Counted from the first letter of the stretch, positions 40,751 to 49,435 are shown. The stretch: 64,000 nucleotides of DNA from Pelodera strongyloides (GCA_036852015.1 JAANDG010000125.1:241670-305669); one strand, 5' to 3'. The notes: a model not told the origin generated them from the sequence alone. Numbers and translations are program-made.

Positions 40751-42539
40751 TGTTCCCAGGCTCAAGGTAATTCTAGAAGTTTGTCCCGTCAAGAATAAGG
40801 TCAAAGAAACATAATACTAATACGGAAGTGGTTGACGTAGATTAGTAAGGAGTCTGGGTATTTTCGTATGCAAGTTATGAAGCTAATGCACACCAGGAAC
40901 AGAACTCACGTAAGCTTATGTTATGGAGTCATTTGCAAACCTCTAAACCCCCATCCCCTTTAAAGCGAAATACCGGCCGGTTTCTGAAATACCGAGTAGC
41001 CCAGCATTCTTATGCAGCTTATGCAACTGATCATAAATTAGAATGAAAAATCGAGCTAAAGTCGAGCAACTTAGCATAAGTACGCAAGAATTCAGTTGTC
41101 CACGACGCGTTTCAAAAAGCGGCCTGGATTTTGCTTTAATATGTTCCGGAATAAATTTCAAAATAACAAATATGTGTCCAGTTATGTCGCTAATAAAGTA
41201 CCTAAAAGTGGATAAGCTTGGAAATTAAAAAAATTTATAGATAAAAAGGCTGGCTAAGCTTTGTAAACATAAATCAGTCGATGAGTAATCTGGTTAGCTC
41301 ACAATTTGTGATCACCACATTGTCCACGTTTCCAAGTATCCCAAAAATTCGGTGTGATTTTGTCAATACTACCGTATTTCTGCTATTTCTGCACGAAACT
41401 TGCATATATAATATGAAAAATTAAAAATATTCTCGTGTAGTCTCAAAATAATTTTCAGCATAATTGGAAACCCCATGAAAAGTGTGTTCAGTGAGCACAA
41501 GGCAGCAATTGCAATTGCTTTCCATAAGAGAGCATCAAGCAATAGAATCAGTGCATAATTTATACGCAAACTACGGCACTTCATGGCAATTATTCAAAGG
41601 TTCTCTTACACTGCGAATCACTATTCTTTCTGCAAAAAAAAAAGTTAAAGCAAGAAGAAAAAAATAAAAATAAAATGAGATTGAAAGAGCTAACGCAGTC
41701 GGGTAGTAATAAAGATAAGGATTAATTGTTTGGCAAAACAGCTTTGAAATGGGAATCCGTGTAGTTTAACTGGGCCTTTAGATATCTGAGTTACGGAGGC
41801 TAGATTACGCAAAGTAATATTTTCATAAATAAACCTAGCGAAAGTTTAATGTGCGCCTAACGCTCGCCGCGCACCACCCGAGTTTATCAGCGCAGGTCTT
41901 AGGTGTCTTAGGTGCCACAGATGTAGTTCAATTCTATTGTGGCTATAAAAATGAGCTAATAAACCTTCGAAAGTCCGTGATTTTTGTATCTACAAATTTG
42001 AACATAGGTAGTATGATGTCACATAGAAAATTCATGAAATAAAATAAAAATGCATGCCCTCACTTACCTAAATGTTGATTTGGATACGCATTCTTATTAT
42101 AATAAGGTCCACTGGCGAGAATCTTTGTCACATCGTCTATTTGATAAGCGTGTTCAGAAATACAATGTACCCTATGATTCAGAAGAATAAACGAATATAT
42201 CAGATGAAATAGCGGTAACGCCGTAGCCTTCAGGTCTCGCTGTAGTATATACCGCGACGCGGGACTTGGCGGTGCGCAATTAAGGGAGTACTGTAGATCG
42301 GGCACGGGCGCCGAATCGTCGTATAGTAAAGGGGACATGTCCATGTAATCTGGAAGCCATGACGACTCTGCCTTCCTCTCATAACTGATCGGATCCGTTT
42401 GCAGTACTGATGAACTTGGCATACACTGATAATCAGTACAATCAGCATACAGAGTCCGGTCGTGATCCATAGGAATCAGAAGCTCCATGCTGAACATTAA
42501 CAGCCTGCTGATCCCTTTGTAGTTCAACAGTAAGGTCTG
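20412..42539 (-). CDS. Cys-loop ligand-gated (probably chloride) ion channel subunit, multi-exon gene
   Basis: Pentameric ligand-gated channel subunit of the plasma membrane. Exons from 5' to 3': 42068-42539 (5' limit uncertain), 33578-33645, 31869-31969, 26654-26808, 26333-26380, 25993-26127, 25501-25638, one of 24916-24992 or 24797-24873, 22706-22900, 21628-21773, 20412-20562 (stop). All junction phases agree. Visible landmarks are loop D (MYIEGMSSF), loop A ([11 protein letters not shown]), a canonical Cys-loop with 13 residues between cysteines ([15 protein letters not shown]), TM1 ([19 protein letters not shown]), TM2, TM3 ([20 protein letters not shown]), a basic TM3-TM4 loop, and TM4 ([19 protein letters not shown]) just before the stop. 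Proline at -2' before the 0' arginine is the signature of anion-selective members. The closest group I recall is the nematode GGR/LGC orphan chloride channels; the ligand cannot be read from sequence. No initiator exon is certain. Confidence 0.93.
20604..20774. repeat. GAC-rich hexanucleotide microsatellite
   Basis: Alternating GACATC / GACACC units, about 170 bases, in the channel intron just upstream of the TM4 exon (gene orientation). Confidence 0.9.
22043..22212. repeat. TGGTCACCA-rich palindromic repeat, copy 2
   Basis: Contains CACCAAATGGTGACCATTTG and at least six further GGTCACC/GGTGACC sites, then GACGACGGTTTTAGAGAAAA and TTGGCCCACGAAAAAAA. It lies in a channel-gene intron. A third, weak relative is near 54975-55090. 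Confidence 0.75.
22505..22684. mobile_element. TTAAAGCGG inverted-repeat element (CATGTGG subfamily)
   Basis: TTAAAGCGGTGTAGCATGTG at the left and CCACGTGCCATACCGCTTTAA at the right. Partial relatives occur near 39088-39110, 37760-37776 and 63325-63350. Confidence 0.6.
23019..23184. mobile_element. CCGGCCGG MITE in channel-gene intron
   Basis: Complete ends, between the TM3 exon and the alternative TM2 exons. Confidence 0.85.
24434..24477. repeat. CpG-dense inverted repeat in channel intron
   Basis: GCGACGCGTACGCG and its exact complement, 16 bases apart. It lies in the intron between TM2 version B and the TM3 exon. Confidence 0.85.
24797..24873 (-). CDS. TM2 pore exon, version B (alternative)
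   Basis: A second 77-base exon with the same phases, starting 42 bases downstream of version A in gene order, with its own acceptor (ttactcgcag) and donor (gtgtagt). It reads [20 protein letters not shown] then RMSVPQ. Compared with version A it carries Leu at 2', Leu at 4', Glu at 6' and Ser at 7', while 8'-16' are unchanged. Including both exons would shift the frame and reach TAA six codons into version B (GTC GCG TCT TAT TGC TAA), so only one can be used per message. It could instead be a decaying duplicate, but it has no stop, indel or damaged splice site. Confidence 0.85.
24916..24992 (-). CDS. TM2 pore exon, version A
   Basis: A 77-base exon encoding the pore-lining helix, with ag acceptor (ttacccgcag) and gt donor (gtataac). 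It completes the Gly codon split from the TM1 exon and ends in phase 0. It reads [20 protein letters not shown] then RMALPQ. Numbering from the 0' Arg gives Ser 2', Thr 6', Thr 7', Leu 9' and Thr 13', which is ordinary for an anion channel. It is the first of two tandem versions in gene order; see 24797-24873. Confidence 0.92.
25287..25460. mobile_element. CCGGCCGG MITE in channel-gene intron
   Basis: Complete ends. It lies about 40 bases downstream of the TM1 exon (gene orientation), between it and the twin TM2 exons. Confidence 0.85.
26168..26304. repeat. Two-unit tandem repeat in channel intron
   Basis: A unit of about 69 bases (GCTCGCGCCCTTGCGGCGCA..CCACATCTTTC) present twice in the 205-base intron between the Cys-loop and loop F exons. 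Confidence 0.8.
26654..26808 (-). CDS. Channel exon with loop A/loop E and first Cys of the Cys-loop; GC donor
   Basis: A 155-base exon reading [20 protein letters not shown], a beta-strand region with [12 protein letters not shown], and the first Cys of the Cys-loop. Its donor is GC, not GT: CTAG|gcaagtt. The rest of the donor matches the strong consensus expected of GC-AG introns. The next exon (26333-26380) continues the Ala codon and completes the 13-residue Cys-loop exactly, which supports the junction. Confidence 0.88.
26841..27240 (-). mobile_element. Non-autonomous Helitron carrying a tRNA-like sequence (copy 1)
   Basis: Read on the minus strand, it begins TCTTATTATATAAAGGAG after an A and ends in the hairpin GAAGAGCCC-gta-GGGCTCTTC, then GAACGG, then CTGG before a T. 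TC at the 5' end, CTRR at the 3' end, a subterminal hairpin and insertion between A and T are the Helitron hallmarks. No Rep/helicase is encoded. It carries a tRNA-like sequence in reverse orientation. It sits exactly between the ATATA target repeat and the 5' LTR of the retrotransposon. Confidence 0.8.
27053..27134 (+). other. tRNA-like sequence inside Helitron copy 1 (not a functional tRNA)
   Basis: An A-box match (TAGCTCAACCGGTAGAGC) and a B-box match (GGTTCGAATCT) are spaced as in a tRNA with an enlarged variable region. The T stem and acceptor stem pair poorly, so I read it as a captured pseudo-tRNA. Confidence 0.6.
27241..27843 (+). repeat. 5' long terminal repeat
   Basis: Starts TG and ends CA. 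It differs from the 3' LTR only at a handful of positions, clustered near 27590-27660 (for example gtgttttcccccag versus gtgtttccccag), which implies recent insertion. Confidence 0.9.
30916..31517 (+). repeat. 3' long terminal repeat
   Basis: Near-identical partner of 27241-27843. It is followed directly by ATATA (31518-31522), one half of the target-site duplication. Confidence 0.9.
31623..31810 (+). mobile_element. Helitron-related 5' end fragment
   Basis: A|TCTTATTATATAAAGGAGAA is the same first 40 or so bases as the two Helitrons, followed by different sequence with ACGTTTCAGACGTTTCATAT. A related stretch occurs inverted at about 37320-37570. No 3' terminus was found. Confidence 0.45.
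32116..32354. mobile_element. MITE with TGAGGCCGGATCCACCAAC ends
   Basis: About 239 bp with terminal inverted repeats matching the start of the 46008-46191 element (GAGGCCG-AT-CACCA). The interior holds many copies of AACTCTCACCC in both orientations. It lies in a channel-gene intron. Confidence 0.75.
32801..33163. mobile_element. Foldback element, 363 bp, copy 2
   Basis: Same length and same orientation as 1961-2323, with only a few base differences, so both copies are young. It lies in a channel-gene intron between 31969 and 33578. Confidence 0.9.
34299..34463. mobile_element. MITE, relative of the 59931-60094 element
   Basis: TATAGCAGTATTGTACCTAC at the left and AAAGTAGGTATAC at the right, with the shared interior TTTGGTGCC..GGCACCAAA. 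The right end is degraded. Confidence 0.6.
36920..37075. mobile_element. Inverted-repeat element (MITE-like)
   Basis: Arms TGTGTAGAATGTGCTTGTAA / CAATCAAGACAAC and their complements flank about 60 bp. It lies in a channel-gene intron. Confidence 0.7.
40960..41139. mobile_element. CCGGCCGG MITE
   Basis: Full-length; the right end has CGGCCTGGATTTTGC. Confidence 0.85.
42068..42539 (-). CDS. N-terminal exon of the ligand-gated channel, with long unusual leader
   Basis: An open frame of 157 codons ends at a strong donor (TTTAG|gtaagt) whose phase fits the 33578-33645 exon (His-Leu-Glu-Leu-Pro across the junction). The last part ([20 protein letters not shown]) fits the helix before the first beta strand of a Cys-loop receptor. 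Before it is a hydrophobic stretch ([14 protein letters not shown]) that could be a signal peptide core. The first 90 or so codons are unlike a normal receptor N-terminus and contain YQCM and YMDM. The upstream acceptor (ctgtag at 42540-42545) is plausible, but the true start may be an internal acceptor with a missing first exon. Confidence 0.6.
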
Positions 42540-42908
42540 CTACAGTATCCTAATAAATTTTCGGCGGGAGTTGGAATTCATGAGCTCTGGGGTTTAGGAG
42601 TATGAGTGTGCGATGTCTGCTCTGCTCAGCTTTGTTCTGAGGGTGCGGTTCAACGAGGACCCACAGGGCCCAAGGGGAGGGTGCATAGAACAGGGGAGAG
42701 CGCAGAGCACCAAGCCACGCCCCACTTTGTAGATTCCTAACTTTAATTGAATATACATTAGAGGATTAGGGAATAATTCGTGTAAATTATAAGATATAGA
42801 CATCTTCCAAAGATCCATTAATTGAAACACAAACACTACTTGTCGCAAATCCTAGTAGAGGGACAACGTGGAGCGGACAAGTGGCGCCCATGAAGACATG
42901 CATTCGCT

Positions 42909-42910
<2 letters not shown>

Positions 42911-42942
<32 letters not shown>

Positions 42943-42972
42943 TGTGTGTGTGTGTGTGTGCTTGTGTGTGTT

Positions 42973-43008
<36 letters not shown>

Positions 43009-43086
43009 CGTGTGTGTGCGTGTGTGCGTGTGTGTGTATATGTGTCTGTATGCGTGCGTGCATACGTGTGTGCGTGCGTGTGTGTA
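42911..43086. repeat. GT microsatellite
   Basis: A (GT)n array with GC and TT interruptions, about 175 bases, just upstream (gene orientation) of the N-terminal channel exon. The open frames through it are artefacts of the dinucleotide. Confidence 0.95.
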
Positions 43087-43410
43087 AGCGTGTATGAGCC
43101 TGTGTTGTCTTGTAATGTTCAATCGCACCATGATGGGCTTCTGGTTGGCTATTTCAAAACATATAAATAAAATGCAGGCAAACAGGCTAAGCCAATTACA
43201 GAAGCATCGTCAGGAACATAAGCAAACCATGGAAGCAGATGCCAAAAAAGGAGTAGCAACAAAAGCAAAATCAAACTACAGCAGAAAAACGGGAAAACAT
43301 CTTTGGAACGCTATTTCCGATCAACAAACTACCTACCTGTCTGGCATTCAACGACAGCACGACGAGTTATATTTTACTTTCTTTTCATCATTTCATTGTG
43401 ATGCACACCA

Positions 43411-43816
43411 TCTTATTATATAAAGGAGAAGAGTTTACTTTTTTGTTTGTGTGAACATAACGAAATCCTTTCATAAAGAAAATTTTCTATTCACAATCGA
43501 AAGAGAACATACAAAATCTTTGCCGCTGGCGGGATTCAAACCCACAGCAGCACACAATCTCTCGATTCACAGTCCAACGCTCTACCTGTTGAGCTATGCT
43601 AGCCTATATATGTCGAGGATATTTTGGGAGATATTATAGGAGAAGAGAAGTGCGATAGCAAATTTGCATGATTTGCAAAAACGCTGAAGTCCAGAACCAA
43701 ATTATACGTTTCCACATTAACGTAAATGAAAGTTTTTTTTGAACAGTGTGCAACAATCGGCCGAAGGCCGATTCCTCCAGTCGGAGAAGAGCCCGTAGGG
43801 CTCTTCGAACGGCTGG
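43411..43816 (+). mobile_element. Non-autonomous Helitron carrying a tRNA-like sequence (copy 2)
   Basis: Same structure as the 26841-27240 element in the opposite orientation: A|TCTTATTATATAAAGGAG at the left end, the hairpin GAAGAGCCC-gta-GGGCTCTTC, then GAACGG and CTGG|T at the right. A second hairpin (CGGCCGAAGGCCG) lies just inside. It has diverged moderately from copy 1, so this is an established family. Confidence 0.8.
43522..43603 (-). other. tRNA-like sequence inside Helitron copy 2
   Basis: A-box TAGCTCAACAGGTAGAGC and B-box GGGTTTGAATCCC. The T stem is well paired here, the anticodon loop would read GTG (His type), and the acceptor stem is mismatched. It shares its position and orientation within the Helitron with copy 1, so capture preceded amplification. 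Confidence 0.6.
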
Positions 43817-44264
43817 TATGGTAATAAATAATTCCTGCTAACTAACGTGGGATAGATCACAGCCTCATAGGTATTGCTTGAAACGCACCGTTTTACGGTT
43901 GATCTATGCAAATTTAGTCAAATTCACAAATATATTTCACACGTGTTTATATCTCACTGGAACCTGATGTTGAATTTAGTTCATTTTGTTACTATTGGTA
44001 AGCAGTGAAAACTCTTAATGATCCAAAAAAAAAAGAAAAGAAAATAATAATATCAAAACACAAATGAAAATTTGATTTAATTTAGCACTCAACGTTCTAC
44101 CCGCTGCCAGCCAGTTGAAGGTTGGTGGATTTAAGATTTTGGTTGACAAAATACTCTTTCATAATTTTCATAATGTTCTTGCATAAAATACTATTTGGGG
44201 GTTTGTCATATGGGGGTTTATCGAGAAATTTTAGTAGAGCAATATAAGTTCACTAAATACAAAA

Positions 44265-44470
44265 AGCGACTTGCGCCTTGCTCCACGCCACCGGTCACTG
44301 GTTCGATCCCGGGCCGGAACCCCCTCACCCCACCAAAGGTGTAAAAGTTGGTAGCTGGGTAAAACCGGCGGGGATAAATCGGCTTCCCGAAAAAATTGGC
44401 CTCCGGGAAGTTTAAAGGCCAGTTCGTTCGGCTTCAGATATGAACCGGACACAGGTGCACCGGTTCTGCG
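44265..44470 (+). other. SINE-like sequence with Pol III B-box
   Basis: Contains CTGGTTCGATCCCGGGCC, a tRNA-type B-box, in a GC-rich 200-base segment followed by a repetitive CTTTATCTTTATTTA tail. The A-box is not clear. Confidence 0.4.
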
Positions 44471-44603
44471 GATTCGGTTGATATAACCCGGTACTCTTTA
44501 TCTTTATTTATCTTTAAATACAAAAAAAATTGTGGTTCTGCGGATTCGGTTGATATAACCCGGTACTCTTTATCTTTATTTATCGTTAAATACAAAAAGA
44601 AGT
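44462..44603. repeat. 72-bp tandem duplication upstream of cysteine-rich gene copy A
   Basis: GGTTCTGCGGATTCGGTTGA through TATCTTTATTTATC is repeated twice with few changes, immediately before the first exon. Confidence 0.85.
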
Positions 44604-44611
44604 TGTTTCAG

Positions 44612-45775
44612 AAGCTAAATCCGCAAATCACAGTCGAGAAGTTTATCGAGTCCAAGTGCACGAAACCAGGCCAGGAAAGCAATTGTGAAGTGAGTGTTTT
44701 TATCCGCATCAGTTAGTAACGATTTTCTTTCTGAACGTATCCAGGAACGGAGGAACGGAGGTTTCTTGTGCCGGATTCGGTATTTCTAACTTATTATAAC
44801 GGTAGTTTGCTCTCCAACTAATTGTAAGGGTAGACTAATAAGGTATCGCGGAACGTGATCTAATTTAACTACAATTAATATTTTCTATATTAATTGTAGT
44901 TAAATTAGATCGCCTTCCCAGCATATAAGGTGAACCGCTGAATCTACTGCATACAACTTTAGGTAATCGATAAACTGTGCTCTACCGGCGCTATTATTGA
45001 TTCGGGATGCCTGCTCGCCTATGATCGGTTCTGCAAGGAGTTCTCACGCGAACAGACAACTCAATGTGCCAAACTCTTCCAGGGAAGCTGCGCGTATGTT
45101 TACATCTAATATTTTTATATTTTATAATCGAATTGCCCCAAGTCTCTCTTTTGTATGTGTGTCTTATTTTTCCATAATATAGTCCTCGGTTCTCAGTGTG
45201 ATTCCCGCTCAGTTTTGGAGGCGTTTCCCGCACCAAAACGGGACACAAAGTCGCTGAAGGAACATGTTCGCGCGCATCAAATTTTTTCGGGAAACACCCA
45301 TTTTCTGTCGCATAATTACAGCAATTTAGATCTTGCGTTCTGGGCAAGCCAGGAAACGGCCCTTCTGAGGTTTGCGAGGAACTATTCGCTAATAAGAAGG
45401 ATAAAGCGTGCGGAAATCTGAAGAAGGCCGCCGAATTCTTTAAAACCGTCTACACGGCTTTTGGTTTAAATGCGCCACCTGGGTTAGTCTTCCCGGCTAC
45501 TTTGTATACTGATGTATCGCCACAGTGGGGCGGCGGGCCACTACAGTGTGCGGGGGGAGCGCGGGTGTACGCAAACGATGTGCAAATATACTGCGTCAGA
45601 GCCATTTATGTGCGGCAATAGAGCGAGGTTTCGCCTTTTCGTCACAAGGGTGTTTTGGAATTCGGAAGTCTTTACATACTATTTTCAGTTCTGGGAATCT
45701 CTACGTGATGATGGGATGGGGCACCGGACTCTCGCAAATTTCCAGGTTTACTACGCTCGCCATCCGAATCATTGA
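44612..45775 (+). CDS. Unrecognised cysteine-rich protein, copy A (5' end not found)
   Basis: Exons 44612-44689, 44963-45093, 45330-45482, and a terminal segment from 45526 that stays open to TGA at 45773-45775. An optional 39-base intron, gtgttttgg to ttttcag, is possible within the last part. The mature part reads VEKFIESKCTKPGQESNC, then VIDKLCSTGAIIDSGCLLAY, then SCVLGKPGNGPSEVCEELFA and KACGNLKKAAEFFK. Regularly spaced cysteines and no catalytic motif suggest a small secreted or surface protein. I recognise no family. It is paralogous to the gene at 50147-51289. The first, probably signal-peptide, exon is not identified, and the C-terminal exon has diverged most from its paralogue. Confidence 0.7.
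44858..44913. repeat. Perfect 24-bp hairpin
   Basis: GATCTAATTTAACTACAATT and AATA, then the complement after a 7-base loop (TTTTCTA). It lies in the first intron of cysteine-rich gene copy A. Confidence 0.85.
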
Positions 45776-45799
45776 GTATTATCAAAATAAACACCCATC

Positions 45800-45979
45800 T
45801 TAAAGCGAAATAGCGGCCGGTTTTTGAAACGCATCGTGGACAACTGAATTCTTATGTATCAATGCAAAGCTGCTCGAATTTAACTCGATTTGTTATTCTA
45901 ATTCGTGTTATTCATGTCTAATGTTATTCATGTGCAAGGTGTACGCAATGCGTTTCAAAAACCGGCAGGTATTTCGCTT
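45800..45979. mobile_element. CCGGCCGG MITE
   Basis: Complete ends, immediately downstream of cysteine-rich gene copy A. Confidence 0.85.
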
Positions 45980-46007
45980 GCCAAAGTATCAATAATAAAA
46001 AAACAAT

Positions 46008-46191
46008 CTGAGGCCGTATTCACCACTCCGTTTACCCCTGGAGAAAACTGTCTCTCGGAGAAAATTTACATAGAAAGCGAGATTATGTCACAAAATTTGC
46101 ATTCACCACTCACTCTCCTTCCCGAAAAATGCGTTCCAAAGGTTTTGTCTCTAGAGAAATGTTTACCCTTGAGTGGTGAATACGGCCTCAG
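46008..46191. mobile_element. MITE with CTGAGGCCGTATTCACCACTC ends
   Basis: Terminal inverted repeats of about 20 bp (CTGAGGCCGTATTCACCACT and its complement) around 140 bp. No coding content. Confidence 0.8.
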
Positions 46192-46577
46192 GCTACGTAT
46201 CTTACTCTAAATATAAAATGTTTCTCCCTATCAACTATGATGATTTTTGCGTAATGACAGTAAGCTTTCTCGTAATATTTGTCTTATTTTACCTAAATCT
46301 ATTTCGAGGTTAACAAACCACTGTAAGCTATTTAAAACACGTTTTCTGATCTAAACAACTTTTCTTCCTAAAACACTTTTCATGCCACAAGGTAACATTG
46401 GAATTATGTAATTCAAAGGCATATAATTACGCAACCATTTATTCCGCGTCGAGTAATTGACAATTGGGCTAAATTAGGCTACAGTAGATTTCTTACGCTT
46501 TCGGCTTCGGGCCGTTTTTACTCTGAATTAAATGCCAAATGTTTCTCCCTATCAACTAGTAAGATTTTTTCATGATG

Positions 46578-46995
46578 TTAAAGGGTCAGGCCCATTTCAA
46601 ATGACCCCTATTTTTGATGATTCCATCTGATTATCCATGTCAAATATAGTAGGATGCAATATTTTTCTAATTTTCAAGCTCAAAATTCACACACTATTCA
46701 GCAATTTACCGTGGGCAGTCATACCCAACTATCTATCGCAGTTGGCACGCCCATTCGCGCTCATTGGCCAATATCACAATTGCCACGCCCAATGGAGCAT
46801 ATTGCCCAATTAGCGCGAAGGGGCGTGACAACTGCGATAAATAGTTGGGTATGACTGGCAATGGCAAATTGCTGAATACTGCCTGAATTTTGCACTTGAA
46901 AATTAGAAAAATATCGTATCCTACTATATTTGACATGGGGAATCAGATGGAATCATCAAAAATAGGGGTCATTTGAAATGGGCCTGACCCTTTAA
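46578..46995. mobile_element. Palindromic TTAAAGGG element (second family)
   Basis: About 418 bp with long inverted arms, ends TTAAAGGGTCAGGCCCATTT and its complement, and inner repeat CATACCCAACTAT. It shares the TTAAAGGG terminus with the 363 bp foldback but not its interior. Confidence 0.85.
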
Positions 46996-47146
46996 TGCGA
47001 TTTCTCGTAATATTCGTTTTATTTATTTCACATCAATTGCCCTTCGTTAGAAACAATTCAACTACGTATCCAATAAAAATTTCAAACTCGTATTTCGTAT
47101 TCGTCGATTTGCATGTCTTATCACTTTAATTGAAAAATAGTTTTCA

Positions 47147-47316
47147 TTAAACCGGAATACTGGCCGTTTTTTGAAACATATCGGGTAGATCAGAACCCTT
47201 ATGCAGCTTATGCAAATGAGCATAAATTAGAAAAAAAATCGAGCTAAGTTCGAGTAAATTAGCTTAAAACGTAAGAACTCATTTGTCCACGATGCGTTTC
47301 AAAAATCGGAACTTTA
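47147..47316. mobile_element. CCGGCCGG MITE, decayed, in duplication unit 1
   Basis: Ends reduced to ACCGGAATACTGGCCG and AATCGGAACTTTAA; repeated exactly at 48830-48999. Confidence 0.75.
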
Positions 47317-47397
47317 ATTTAGAACGAGTCAACAATAAAAGCGAAGCACACATTCAGTCGGGTAAGAGCCAAGGCTCCTGAAAATGTGTGCGTCTGT

Positions 47398-47398
<1 letters not shown>

Positions 47399-47439
<41 letters not shown>

Positions 47440-47762
47440 GGTGTCTGGTTGTGTGTGTGTGTGTGTATGCGCGCGTGTGCGTGTGTGTGTGTGTGTGCGC
47501 GTGCGGGTGTGTGGTTGTGCGCGCGTGTGTGTGTGCGTGCGTGCGTGTGTGTGGTTGTGCGCCTGTGTGTGTGTGCGTGCGTGTGTGTGTGGTTGTGCGC
47601 TTGTGCGCGTGTGTGTGTGTGTGTGTGTGCGTGTGTGTGTGTGGTTGTGCGCGTGTGTGTGTGTGTGCGTGCGTGCATGTGTGCGTGCTCGTGCGTGTGT
47701 GCATGCGTGCGTGCGTGCTGCGTGCGTGTGTGCGTGTGTGCGTGCGTGCGTGTGTGTGTGTG
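47399..47762. repeat. GT microsatellite, duplication unit 1
   Basis: About 360 bases of (GT)n mixed with GC steps; longer and rearranged relative to the copy in unit 2. Confidence 0.95.
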
Positions 47763-48473
47763 AGATGGAGGTACCAGTTGGCTTACAATGCTTTCTCACT
47801 CCTAGTTTGCACTGATCGTATACGCCCCCGAGTGCACAACCACAACACTAAGGAACCTTGACGTACAAGCCGCGTGGAAACGGCGTGCACAACGCATTTG
47901 ACAAGGTGAAGCGTGCAAATCGCCGTCCAAGCGTGCACGTCGCGCTTGAGCCGCTTGCACGCCAAGTTACAGAAGAACATAAAGGCTACTTGAAACGTAC
48001 ACTCCGCAGCTAGCATTTTCAGGCAAATTTACTCTTGAGAAAATGATATCTCCATTTCCATTTTACTGAAGCAGAATGATGACGAATCTAGCTATGTTTG
48101 TGATTATTGGTAGGGAATACAACTCTTTTTAATTGAAATCGCAATATAAAAAAATCCGGAAAGTTTAGGTTTATTAGTGGAATGATGAAAGGTTTATTTA
48201 TAGCAGTCAACACTCTACCCGCTCTGTGCCAATCGAAGGTTAGTGAATTTTAGTTCATAGGGTAAGACAGTTTATCTAATTTTCCACGTTTTCAAGAAAG
48301 GAGTTGCACACAGTTATAATTTTAATGCTATTAGATCCAGTCTCACTAATGTCCTTTTTTTGGTAGAGAATGTGTCCTAAGATAGCTTATTACAACGGAA
48401 TGAATTTAAGAAAAAAAGAATATAATCATTACATGAAATTATTTCAATTCTTCAGAAGGACGGGAAACTTCAG

Positions 48474-48554
48474 AAGTGGAAGAATCTACCAATCACCGTC
48501 GAGAAGTTCATCGAGTCCAAGTGCACGAAACCGGGAGAGGAAAACAATTGTGAG
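48474..48554 (+). CDS. Duplicated first exon of the cysteine-rich gene (orphan or alternative exon)
   Basis: It matches the 50147-50227 exon (KWKNLPITVEKFIESKCTKP...) and has the same acceptor (aaacttcag) and donor (gtgagttg). It was created by the 1.67 kb tandem duplication. The exon is 81 bases and symmetrical (phase 0 at both ends), so including it alongside the original would keep the frame. Whether it is ever spliced cannot be told from sequence. Confidence 0.7.
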
Positions 48555-48829
48555 GTGAGTTGTTCATTTTGAGTGCCTACATATTCGCTTTAATAAATAA
48601 CCCGAGACTTGAAAGCATTCTACTGTGGTCGTATGCACGAACGCCGGGAATATGCGCCTGTGTGTGTGTACCCTTTAATGCGATTTCTCGTAATATTCGT
48701 TTTATTTATTTCACATCAATTGCCCTTCGTTAGAAACAATTCAACTACGTATCCAATAAAAATTTCAAACTCGTATTTCGTATTCGTCGATTTGCATGTC
48801 TTATCACTTTAATTGAAAAATAGTTTTCA

Positions 48830-48999
48830 TTAAACCGGAATACTGGCCGTTTTTTGAAACATATCGGGTAGATCAGAACCCTTATGCAGCTTATGCAAAT
48901 GAGCATAAATTAGAAAAAAAATCGAGCTAAGTTCGAGTAAATTAGCTTAAAACGTAAGAACTCATTTGTCCACGATGCGTTTCAAAAATCGGAACTTTA
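48830..48999. mobile_element. CCGGCCGG MITE, decayed, in duplication unit 2
   Basis: Copied by the tandem duplication from 47147-47316, not by transposition. Confidence 0.75.
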
Positions 49000-49074
49000 A
49001 TTTAGAACGAGTCAACAATAAAAGCGAAGCACACATTCAGTCGGGTAAGAGCCAAGGCTCCTGAAAATGTGTGC

Positions 49075-49077
<3 letters not shown>

Positions 49078-49119
<42 letters not shown>

Positions 49120-49154
49120 GGTGTCTGGTTGTGTGTGTGTGTGTGTGTATGCGC

Positions 49155-49198
<44 letters not shown>

Positions 49199-49435
49199 GT
49201 GTGTGTGCGTGTGCGGGTGTGTGGTTGTGCGCCTGTGTGTGTGTGCGTGCGTGTGTGTGTGTGTGTGTTGTGCCTTGTGCGCGGTGTGTGTGTGTGTGTG
49301 TGCGTGTGTGTGTGTGTTTTGGCGCGTGTGTGTGTGTGTGCGTGCGTGCATGTGTGCGTGCTCGTGCGTGTGTGCATGCGTGCGTGCGTGCTGCGTGCGT
49401 GTGTGCGTGTGTGCGTGCGTGCGTGTGTGTGTGTG
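49078..49435. repeat. GT microsatellite, duplication unit 2
   Basis: Partner of the 47399-47762 array. Differences between the two are confined to repeat phase and number. Confidence 0.95.

Larger units (their letters stand above)
33646..42067. other. Long channel-gene intron (8.4 kb), repeats only
   Basis: Between the first two channel exons I see MITEs, a CT tract, three copies of a GC-rich 16-mer (34858-34933) and AT-rich sequence, but no internal gene that I can support. Confidence 0.55.
46991..48670. repeat. Tandem segmental duplication, unit 1 (about 1.67 kb)
   Basis: The direct repeat of 48674-50328 starts with tttaatgcgatttctcg and ends at gggaatatgc followed by a short GT-rich junction. 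Non-microsatellite sequence looks identical wherever I compared it; the offset changes from 1683 to 1673 only because the internal GT array differs in length. It contains a CCGG-type MITE, the long GT array and the orphan exon. Confidence 0.95.

Noticed and set aside
42594..42848. 84-residue minus-strand open frame upstream of the channel N-terminal exon
   Set aside because: No splice pair joins it to the channel in frame and the sequence shows no recognisable domain.
44997..45347. 117-residue minus-strand open frame
   Set aside because: It is antisense to the well-supported exons of cysteine-rich gene copy A.
47319..47861. Long open frames of Cys-Val or His-Thr repeats on both strands
   Set aside because: They are translations of a GT microsatellite; they recur in every frame and at 42787-43170 and 49002-49534.
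48370..48558. 62-residue open frame (and twin at 50043-50231)
   Set aside because: It overlaps the cysteine-rich exon in a different frame; the exon frame is supported by its paralogue and splice sites.
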